From Mercenaria mercenaria (Eukaryota > Mollusca > Bivalvia > Venerida > Veneridae), in contig NC_069365.1 of the NCBI RefSeq assembly GCF_021730395.1, positions 23,224,001 through 23,288,000 of the forward strand: 64,000 bases of DNA. Direction: 5' to 3'. The notes under the pieces are model-generated. The model did no database searches. It worked only from the letters and a program-made list of their open reading frames with translations, and was not told the DNA's origin. Numbering within the stretch: position 1 is the first letter of the stretch; each line of letters begins with the position of its first letter. The translations under genes were made by a program, and so were the position numbers. Shown piece after piece: positions 33,491 to 44,600 of the stretch.

Positions 33491-34860
33491 GGAATCCTGT
33501 TCACGCCAGTTGTAATGTCGTCCGTTGCGCATTTAGGGCGACACAAGACAATGCGAAATGACATGGTGACAATGCGATACGACACACAACAATGCCAAAC
33601 GACGGACGACAATGTGAGTGGATAATGTCGCGATGTCGTATTGAACTGTCGCGTGTCAAGAGCACGATATAATAAGGGTATTGTAACAGTAGCTCGATCT
33701 GGGATGTAGTCGGCTCGAATGCACAGTGTTATCCGTCCTTGCAAAACCCTTGGGAGTCGAATACAAAATCCCAGATCTAGCTACTGTTGTAATGTCCTTT
33801 TATTATATACCTCCACCTTTTTATTTTTCACTTGTAATCAAATGAAATCTTAAATGTTTGTTGATGTTAAAATGAAATGAGTGATGATTTTGTGTGCGCT
33901 ATTTATATAACTGCGCCAGATCATGCACGTTCAATACGGAGATACAATACGGGATTTTTGGAAAGTACAATACGGAGTTTCTTTCAGCCTTGTTAAATGA
34001 AAGCTGTATGTTTTACAGAATTTATCAATAGATATATAATAAATCGCAATGTCGCTTCGCGTTGTTTTCAGTCGCATTGCATTGTCGCGATGTCACTTCG
34101 CATTAACGTGTGTTGTGCTCTGTCTCTTTGATGACCGCGTCACACAAAAATGCGACAGACCCACGACAATGCGATACGACGCACGACAAGCGAAGCGACA
34201 CTCGATAATGCGAAGTGACATTTTCTTTCTGTCGCATTATCATGTATCGTGTCTACGTCTATAGCACAACGCACGATGCTAAAAAAAGCAATGCGACGCT
34301 CGATAATGCGTTTAACATTTTCGTAATATTGTACTGGCTTGTCGTCCGTCTACCGGTGAAAGGGAATGATTCCGGTGACGTAAACACTCCGTAAAACTTT
34401 ACCTGCAGACGAGACTACGCTTTTACGAAGTGTTTACGTCACCGGTACACGTTGAAATTGTAAAATCTCTCCCTTTCATCGTTAGACAGACGACAATGCA
34501 ACATGATATTAGGAAAATGTCACTTCGCGTTGTCTAGTTTGCCGTGCGTCGTGTCGCATTGTCGTGTGTCGCGGTCATCAGAAAGACAGCACTACACACG
34601 ACAGTGCGATTTGACAAAGCGGCAATGCGATTCGACGCAATGCAACGCGATGTGACATTGCGATATATCGTGCTATTGACCCGCGACAAAACAATACGAC
34701 ATCGCGACATTATCCACTCACATTGTCGTCCGTTGTTTGGCATTGTCGAGCGTCGTTTGACATTGTCGTGTTTCGTATCGCATTGTCGCGATATTACTTC
34801 GCATTGTCGCATGTCGCCCTGTAAGACGGACGACATTACAACTGGCATAAACAGGATTCC
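33491..34860. mobile_element. Foldback DNA element with GCGACAATGC repeats
   Basis: A 1370-bp element. The left end GGAATCCTGTTCACGCCAGT and right end ACTGGCATAAACAGGATTCC are inverted, and complementarity runs on through TGTAATGTCGTCCGT. Both arms are filled with permutations of CGACAATGCGA. The centre (34360-34480) holds another inverted repeat around GGTGACGTAAACAC / GTGTTTACGTCACC. A smaller inverted repeat sits within the left arm at 33669-33810. Confidence 0.85.
33669..33810. repeat. Inverted repeat nested in the left arm of the foldback element
   Basis: TAATAAGGGTATTGTAACAG with GATCTGGGAT, and the complement ATCCCAGATC with CTGTTGTAATGTCCTTTTAT, are separated by about 60 bp. This looks like a separate small foldback insertion. 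Confidence 0.6.
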
Positions 34861-35505
34861 ATACTTCTCACTTGAATTTTACTTAAGATGATTCATTTGC
34901 GACCGCAGAAAAAAAACGTTCAGGGTTTATCTAAATACTTGTACCAATGAAGAGTAGAACATTTTATTTCCTTTTTTGGTGTTATATTCCCCTTCGCATT
35001 ATTTTGTTTCTCGAGTGTTTATTCACAGATCTAAAACCACTGTAAGCATGTTTTATACTGGCTGCTTTGGAGCATTGTATCATTTAACAGGATATAATGT
35101 GGACAGTAACACAATGAAAATTGAATTACAGGACATTAATGGTTTTGGTTATGGGATGGCTGTAACATTATTGTTATGCACATTGAATATGTAAATTTCT
35201 TGTTATTTCCCATTGTTGGTAATTGTTATCTCATAAATATATTTGTCATTTGTTTGAATATTTATCCATTGATTACCCCCTTTTTTGGCTCTGGAAGTAT
35301 TAGTGTATGTACAACATTGAAAGTAGTGCTATCTAACCAATCATGCAGCTGCACGCTTCATCTGTTTCAACATAAAAATACCAGCATTAGAAATTTGAAC
35401 TTTATTTGAACTACATAGACAAACAACCTGGCAGTGAACATTCAATGTTTGGTATTACATGTTTACGGTTCAAATAGATAAATATTTCATAGAAACCAAA
35501 TATTA
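34861..35505. other. Intergenic DNA, no recognised feature
   Basis: No gene, repeat or RNA recognised. Confidence 0.4.
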
Positions 35506-35509
35506 ATCC

Positions 35510-36000
35510 TTCTGTGACGTTATGTTAATTACATAAATGAACTATACCTTAGATACCAATCGTCTGTCACTCTGTGACGTTATGTTTTTATTTCATTTTT
35601 GTGCGTCACTGAATCGTCATGACGTCATTTCGAGCTACGGATGTTAGTTTCCTGCGCCTTGTTTTAATACGCTTCTGTACGAAAGAGTGCTACAGATAAA
35701 GTATTTTGTTTGACTTTATTTAAAATATTATTCATAAAATCTGGCATGCAAGAAAAATAGTCTACCACTGTTTGTAGATGCAACCAGTTACCACAAAAAG
35801 TAGCCCTCGAACCAGATAATCTTATCTGCAGCCAGATCGTAGTAATATGTCACTGTGTGACGTTATGTTATGTCAGATAGATGAATATACCAAAGATTCC
35901 AATCACATGTCACCTTTTGACGTTGAGTTATTTCACATTGATGAACATATATCATTTGTCACCCCATGACGCTGTGTTATTTCGCATAGGTGGATATACC
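35510..36000. repeat. Degenerate repeats containing TGTGACGTTATGTTA upstream of gene B
   Basis: At least five related blocks of about 60-70 bp, near 35513, 35573, 35855, 35918 and 35963. Each has (T)GTGACGTTATGTTA or a variant, followed by an ATGAAYATA phrase. TGACGT is the half-site of CRE/ATF elements. Whether the blocks are regulatory is unknown. Confidence 0.55.
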
Positions 36001-36094
36001 CTATATACCAGTTATTCGGGAATGACTCAGACATTATGAAGCGTACCACTTCAGTTGAATATAAAAACTCTTTTAACAAGGAAATTGCTATATC

Positions 36095-36104
36095 TTTCGG
36101 TTTC
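36095..36104 (-). promoter_or_regulatory. ISRE-like (IRF-type) motif upstream of gene B
   Basis: TTTCGGTTTC on the plus strand reads GAAACCGAAA on the minus strand, an exact match to the GAAANNGAAA interferon-stimulated response element core. It lies about 150 bp upstream of the proposed first ATG of gene B. The pattern has eight fixed bases, so a few chance matches in the window are expected. The position makes this one notable. Confidence 0.4.
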
Positions 36105-36251
36105 TCATCTTAATGTTAACTCACGATAGAGCATTTTATTATTTACCGGTTTACTATCATTATGGAGAAACTATTATATCGGTAATCGTGTTATTATACC
36201 AATTTGACGTATAACGAAATTCGCGAAGTTTTTCTGTTTATCTGATATATA

Positions 36252-36285
36252 ATGGAAACTGCCGTAAACGATGGAACAAGGCAAG
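36252..36285 (+). CDS. Gene B proposed first coding exon
   Basis: An ATG at 36252 opens METAVNDGTRQ and runs into the consensus donor CAAG|GTAAGAG in phase 1. That phase is required by the next two exons. No better upstream start is apparent. The choice rests on splice signals and phase only. Confidence 0.5.
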
Positions 36286-38581
36286 GTAAGAGCTCTGTAT
36301 GTTTTACTAAATATTATATAGTGGAAGATATGACATTTTGTTTGTTTTCATTTTTTTTTCTCATAGTCTGCCAATATCTTAGGAAAATGTGACTTCTGAT
36401 GGCATTTTTTGTTGCTGCTCGGATATTAGTATAAAAATGTTACTTAGGATCATACATGAAATTTTAAAGGAGCTGTCGCCTTCTAGGGTTCCTCATTACA
36501 GTATCATGGGATCAAAGGTCTCAACGCTCTTTAGTATTTTGTAAATAAAACTGATGATAATATGAAAAAAATATATAGAATATATATTATATTATATAGA
36601 ATAATATATATCTGGGAAAAGTGGCATACGATGGCAAAGTGTGTTATACAATGTACTTGACATGTTTCTAATCTTTTATATGTGGATCAACTGCAGAAAT
36701 ATTTTGGTACTGTCGTATCCAAGGGTTATTTTAATGTAATTTCAAGGTCACTGACATGTCAAGGTCAAACCTGAACTTTTGAAAATAATATACTCAACAA
36801 GTTTTCTAACTCCACACCTGTTTTCCCCTTTTATCGCAAAAATTTTGACAGATTTGAATGAATGTTTTACACAATGTTTAATGATTATTTTATTATAATA
36901 AAACATAAAAACGATTATAAACTGATTTTAATTCATTTAACCGAACGGTAACAATAAGGTAACCCTTAAATTAAAAGTCACATAATTAGTAAATTCCAGA
37001 TCACACCAATACACTTTGATCCTATGAATTTAATGAAATGAATGTTCAAATATGTTTAGTTGAAATGGAACATCCGTCAATATTTTCAATATGAACATGT
37101 TAATTTCAATTAGGTTTATGACGTCATTAATGACACCACATTAATGACAAAATTGCTTAATCCCGCAGATGGCAGTACTTGCCGCATAAAGACCAGTACC
37201 AAGTTGCATTCATTCTGTGACTTTTTATTTTTGGGTTACCTTATTTGAACTGTCATGGCTCAACGAATGTACGCACAGTTGATATCGCTTTTATATGGTG
37301 GCTGATTTCTGCCATCTCGTTCTGGCGTGTTGGCGCGTTTGCAGGGCGCCAGAACGCCAGGACGACAATTATACACGCCAAGACGACAAACAAGGCATTT
37401 ATCGTTCTGGCGGGGGCGCCAACACGCTAAATTGGGAAGTTGTCGTCATGGCGTTCTGGCGTCTTGGCGCGTTTGCAGGGCGCCAACACACCAGGACGAC
37501 AAATTATACGCGCCAAGAAGACAAAATTCATACTTGTCGTTTTGGCGCGTTCATTTGCCGTCTTGGCGTCTTGGCGCCCCCGCCGTTTTGGCGCGTTCAC
37601 TTGTCGTCTTGGCGCGTTGGCGGGGGCGCCAAGACGCCAACACGCCAAGACGACAAGTGAACGCGCCAAAACGACAAATATGACGCGTATAATTGTCGTC
37701 CTGGCGTGTTGGCGTCTTTGCGCCCTGCAAACGCGCTAAGGCGCCAGAACGCCAGGACGACAACTTCCCAATTTAGCGTGTTGGCGCCCCCGCCAGAACG
37801 ACAAATGCTTTGTTTGTCGTCTTGGCGCGTATAATTGTCGTCCTGGCGTCCTGGCGTTCTGGCGCCCTGCAAACGCGCCAACACGCCAGAACGAGATGGC
37901 AGAAATCAGCCACCATACATTTATCTTTATTTAATTGAACTGGTCAATCAACAATGTGTCCAATTTTCATTCAAATCTGTCAAACTTTGGCAGAGATAAA
38001 AACAAAAGTCATGTGTGGAAAGGTTGAGTAAATGGTTATAAAATGACACTACAAATGCATTTCTTGCACTTCAGGCAGCAATGAAATTTTAATTTAAGCT
38101 TTGAACTGACTATAAAAAGAATATTTACATTCCGTACACCTTTTTAGAAAGAGAAAATATGGTAGGTTTTGAGGAAGAAGACTACAACGGTAAATGAATT
38201 ACATATAAATATATAAAAATTCTCACATAAATTGTTAAAATCACTTTACTGTCATGTATACAACCAAGTACTTTTAGCTCAATAAGGAGAGCGTAGATCT
38301 AAGGATCGCGGGGTCGTGAGTTCGATCCCCGAGAGAGGTGCATGTTCTCCATGATTTGATTATAGACATTGTCAGGAGTAATTTCGTCCTTCACTTCTGA
38401 ATTATATGGAGAAGTTGGCAGTTACTTGCGGGGAAAAGGCTAGTACTCGTAGAGACTCCAGACACACTGATTAGGTTAATTGAGCGTTTCATGATTGAAA
38501 TACTGTTGAAAGTAACATAACATATAAAATGAAATGCTTCTCCAGCTCCTAAAGAAATGACTTCAATACTGGTGATGATTC

Positions 38582-38623
<42 letters not shown>

Positions 38624-41600
38624 CATGTGATATATATATATATGATAATTTGTCCACGCGGTGATGGTTAAATAGGACCATTTTAGAGGAATAACTGTAA
38701 GATTGGTCACATTATAGGTGTACACAGTACATGTACGGTAATAAACAAAACAGAACAGATCTGTAGGATTTCAACTAGTTAATCTGTACACTACTTCTTT
38801 GATTTGCTGTAATTTCTTTCTTTTGTTCTACTATCGGTCAGACACTTATCATCATATTTTATGTATTTGTAATTAAGTAGCACATTTCAAGAACTTCCAT
38901 GTCACCGAAGCTCTTAATGCGATATTTGCATTATTTTATTCTGAAAATTCAGCGCGCTATTTCTGTTTCGATCCTTATAAATTTTGGCTTTGCTTCTACA
39001 CTCTCACTTCCTGTTCAAAACAAAAGTTGAAAACGAATCAGATCGTAACAATTTACACATCTGACACTTGCACTTGCTTTCAGGCATGATGTCCTTGATA
39101 ACATTGCGAAAACAAAGCTAGTATCTTGACACTGAAACATTAGTCATTCAGATAATTTACAAATAAAATGTAAAAATAAAGATACAAAAACATCAAGTTT
39201 TACCTTCCGATATTTTCATGATTACTGATAGATGATGGTTCAGCTAATCAAAATGGTGAAATATGGTGGTTCAATAGTAACTAAGATATACAATGCGTAA
39301 AATAACTTCCTGCACGATGAGAAGAGCATAAGAAGAGATTTGAATTTCAAAACGATGGATTTATAATAAACAAATACTGCCGATTGAATATGTCAGGCTA
39401 AGACGTCTATAGCTTGTTAAGTGGGACTATTATGGGGTTTATTCATTTTTATATAAGCGTAAGAAGTTATTTTTATATAAGGGTAGTTCATTCTAGCATT
39501 CCACACGGAATTTAATTGACAATATATTTATTTTTACACGTTTAAGGATACAATAGCGTTAGCTCACATTTGTTTCATTTTATAACATCAGTAGATTCCT
39601 TCGTGATACATTTGTACGTTTGTTCTACCCGGTTCTATCACCAACCAACCACTCGGAAATCTAAAGGTATTGTAACAGGAAAACAAACATGCTTTACCCC
39701 TATATTCACAGTCATAAAGATCATACTAATAACATTCGATATACTTTCAAATTCACTGACAATTATTAAGCCTTTTTTGAAGTTATGCCATCCATAGAAC
39801 CAACATAAACAAATAGTTACAAAATTGTAGATATTGAAAACACTTGAAGAGTGGTTACCAGCTCTTATAATAGCCTAATGTTAATGCGCAAAGAAATATT
39901 TTTTTAGCTGATTCAAAAATATGAAGAGTACCATTTTCATGCTAATGGAATGAAAAAAACAAAAACAATCTTAACATTTGCGGTTATCTAATATCTATAT
40001 TTAAACTTTGATATCGCTTAATTTTTGTACATAGTATTTCTAAACGCCCACACATTCCTGAAATTACTACAGCACGTGCGTAAACCACTGGAATAGAGTT
40101 TTAATTGACAGCATAGACCATTTTAGATAATGCTTTAGAGAATTTGCACATTTCATACTATCACACAAACATACCTAATCAAACCGAGTTTGCTATTTTT
40201 TACGTCCTTGAGTTCTATGCTTCCGAAGGAATCTTTAGATCTGTCAACAGTTAGTACAGTCAAACTGTGTTCGCCAGAGCTCGACGGGACAAGCAAAATG
40301 TGTTCGCGATATCAGTAGTACAAGCCAACGTGAAGTATACATTATATAGACCCTACGATGAGTTCGAGCCAAGAGTAGTAAGCGAATAATCCGAATTCAA
40401 GCAAACGAAGTTTGACTGTACTAGTCTTTATAAAATACGCGCCATAGATTTTTCTACCTGTACTGTTCATACAGACAATCATACAGGTAATCAACCAGCT
40501 TTTTGAAAATTGTTATCCTGGAAACTGAAGTTTTAGAAACATAAGAAAGATAGCTTTCATAAATGAACAAAATATCAGTAACGTAAAGTTAAGCTCATTC
40601 TATAGAATCAACTTTAATCGTTTTGAATTTTGCCAGTCTCAAATGCAATAAATCTACACGAAGTAATTTATTTTACTTCTCAAATTCATAATTATCACCG
40701 AAAAATTAAAGTTAAAGTGGAATTATATGCATTTTCAAGTAAAAATCCAGCTGAAATAGAAGTGTGTGTAAAAAGGGATGGAGGAAATTATAGCTTTTAA
40801 CCCAACATACCAAACTCTTTCCGTTACCAGTACGAAATGATGTTTCCAAATATAATTTTTCTTATTTTGAGTGGGGCAGTCTTTTTAAGAAAAGTCGAAC
40901 TACATGCAGGAGTTGCTTCCCTTTTACTTCAGAAATCTCTATCTTTAGGTAAGGGAGATCATTGCGCAGAAGACTGAAGAAAAGCTCTATTATTTCATTA
41001 GCCTGATTAGCATTAACTTCAAATACTTATGCGGCATTATCGTTAATTTATCACATTTAAATTCACAACAACCGAAACTTGCTTTTATAGAACACTCACC
41101 AAAAACACACTATGTGCATTAAGATGCGCATAATGCCACTTTAACATTAAAAAGTAGCAAAAATGGCGAAAATCTGAAGTTTATAACCAAAAATTAGGGA
41201 TGGCAACGAATAGCAATTTTGGTATTCGAATATTCGGTCAACCTTCCGAACGAATATTCGAACATTCGGTCATCAAATGATCAACTAATAAACTCAAAAT
41301 CTTATAAATTTATCGTATCTTAATTAGCAGTGATCTGCATTAATTCTACTTTCGTTTACACCGGAAGTAATTCAGACATTGACGAAATAAAACTGACTAA
41401 TCGTTCTCAGCTCTTGTTCACCTTTTTGAATATAAAATATTTGTTCCTTCATTTACATATAATTTACATAGTTTTTACTTATTTTTACATGGATGTAGCC
41501 CTCCCGTAAGTAAGGTTCTCTCCACAGATATTACACGTAGTCGACACCCTATCGGATGATTGCGTGAATTACTTTAAAAGAAAGGCGGCATTGCTTGAAT

Positions 41601-44600
41601 TTTGACAGTAGATTCACGTAATTTAGCACAATATTTTCAATTAAACGAAGTGTAAAATTAAGATTGTGGGGGTGTCTAATAAAAGATGTATTTTGCTTAG
41701 CTTTACCCTTTGTCTGAATATTGAGTAGATTATACTATATTTTTTTCCATACAAAATGCATTTATTATCAAGAGGATGATCCGTTTTCATTAAAATAATA
41801 AAAAAGTTTCAAAAACCTAAACTTTTTTTTTTATTAAAATAACATTCATCACATTTTACTTGTTGTCAACACTTTTCGGTACTTTTCTTTACTCAAATAC
41901 ATCTTAAATCGACTTGGAATGAAAACCAAGTCATTAGTTCATGTGCTTTCTAATGATTTTTAATTACATGCGGTTCGCACCTACCGAAAACTAGGCGATT
42001 TGTAACGGATTTACATCAATTAGAGACCAATCGAATTTCTAAAGGTAAGCAATTAGCGGTACTAACTATAGGGTACGATGTACAATCTTGGCCCGCTTAT
42101 ATACAAAGTGACATGTCTGACAGTGACAGAAGCCATTTTCGGGCGTATCTACATGAAAGCGGAGTTTGGTAAATTAGATAAACGAAAATACTGGATCTTT
42201 CATTTGGTTTTCGTTTATTTCTTATCATCTTATATTTTTTTCCGAATATTCAAATAGTGAAACAGTATTCGAATATTCGTGTCATGAACGAATATTCGAA
42301 TATTCGTTGCCATCCCTACCAAAAATGCACTTATTGACCTTTGACCTTGTGCTGTGACCTTACTATGACCCTCAGAAGGCAGCCCCCTGAAATTTTTCCA
42401 TTTTTTATAAAGTTAACAATGAACATGGCTGTCGGGCATTAACAAAAAATGCCATCAAAGGCAATTTTTAGGCCTCTTTTTTTGGATATATAGGCAGACT
42501 ATCAGGAAATGTGTTTTTAGTTTGATGAGGCCTGAAAGAGTATTGGTAGTACTTTAGTATGTGTATTTCTTATTTCCACAATCTGCTAAGATACGAATGC
42601 TCTTTGATCAAAAGCAGTAAGAAACACATCTACACTTGCAGTTCTTATCTAGTGGTCAAGTTTATATTCGTCTGAATTTTAACGTCGTAAAAAAAACATT
42701 CGAGTTTACAATGCAAATAGCAGTCTAGATTTGTTGAAACAATAAATTAAATCTTTTACAGAAAGCACCCAAGATCTTGGCGCTGCGAAAAAAAACTCCA
42801 AACTTCAGATACTGCAAGATGTACAGCCGACACAATTCCAGAATTATTTCGAAACAAGTACTGATATAGACACAAAACAAGACATTGCCGGAGAAGTACG
42901 TATGAAGCCAAACATGCATTGTGACACCAGACAGTCAGTTTCATTATTATCTGGGAACAAACGGCAGCTGAAAGTTTTTGACAGTAACGTGCAATCTAAA
43001 CAGACTGTTGCTGCGATCAAGCCAGTTGTAAGAACAGAAAGTGTTGATAGGGAAAACCAAAACAATATGGAAGACGGACAGCCATCTTCAGAGCGGCGCA
43101 ATATAAGACATTGCGACCGGGAGTTTAAAGATGAAATAGCATTGCCTTGTATCAAGATTGACCTGCTTGTACTGGGTAGATTTAACGCCAAACACGAAAC
43201 AGAAAACACACAAATATCTTATAACAGAAATGAAAAGAAAGTCATTTTCAAGACAAGGTCTTTTGACGAACTGAAAGTACTCAAGCTTAAAATGTACGAG
43301 TGTCTAGACAGAGTCGTGTCTGACGTAAAGACATTGACTGAACAACGTTATCAACTCCTTTGTCGTCCCAACTGTCTAGGAAACATACAATCAAAGAGTG
43401 AAGAACTGGAAAATATAAGGGTGTTATATCAATGTGACAAAAACAGAAAAGCTATTAGATGTTTTGCATTCACTGAAAGAGAGGCTCGTAAAGGTATTCA
43501 ACTTCTCGAAGAAGAGATTACACAATTAAAGATACATATAAAGCCTTCCCAACTCCAGTGCCTTAGTAACACTACCTGGATATCTTTAAAGAAGTATTTA
43601 GACGTTGACTTGACGAGCGTGTTTGTAGCTGAAAATGGGGAGACCATTGTGGTTGAGGGTCTGATAGAACAGGAGGCGACAACAGCATATCATGTCATTA
43701 TTCGATACCTGAAAGACAACATGAAAGTCAAACAAGTTTCAACCATTTTGGAGTCATCAAAAGCCAGATGTTTTCAAACACGATTTGAGAACAAATTACG
43801 CCACAAAATGCAGTGAGTATTTTTTCGCGATATATTATTTCATGTGGTGGTCAGTTGTTCCCGATATGTATCTAAACAAGCACAACAAAAAGTGGAAGCT
43901 GAATTATACGGAATATTCTGCATATTGCGGAATCCTCTTTTGTTAACATCATGCATGCCTAAATATTGAATTGTATGATGAAACATTGGCGATGGTAGGA
44001 TGGTATGACAGTAGGGTGGTATGATGGAAACGGTAGGATTGTTGGATGATACGATAACTGGAAAACGGTGGTACGATAGTAAAGTGGCGATGGAAGGTTG
44101 GTGATGGTATGCTAGTCATATTCTGCTATCGCTATCTCTCTGTCCTACCATCGCCATTCTACCGTCGCCATATCCTGCTATTGCTACCTCTCTATCCTAC
44201 TATTGCCATCCTACCATCGCCATATTCTGCTGTCACTATCTTTTTATCCTACTATCGCCATTCTACCGTCGCCATATCCCGCTATCGCTATTTCTCTATC
44301 CTACAATCGATATCCTAACGTCGCCATATCCTGCTACCACTATCTCTCTGTCCTACTATTTCCGACCATAGCCATATCAAGCTACCGTTATCTCTCTATC
44401 CTACTATCGATATCCTACCGTCGCCATATCCTGCTTTCGCTATCTCTCTATCCTACTATCAAATTCCTACCGTCGCCATATCCTGCTATCGCTATCTTTC
44501 TATCCTACTATCGATATCCTACCGACACCATTTCCTGCTATCGCTATCTCTCTATCCTACTATCGATATCCTACCGTCGCCATATCCTGCTTTCGCTATC

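Noticed and set aside
33487-34891. Open frames rich in Arg, Cys and His
   Set aside because: They are translations of CGACAATGCGA permutations in a foldback element.
37245-37884. Several overlapping open frames rich in Arg, Ala and Trp
   Set aside because: They are frames through the two arms of a GC-rich hairpin, mirrored on both strands. Noncoding.
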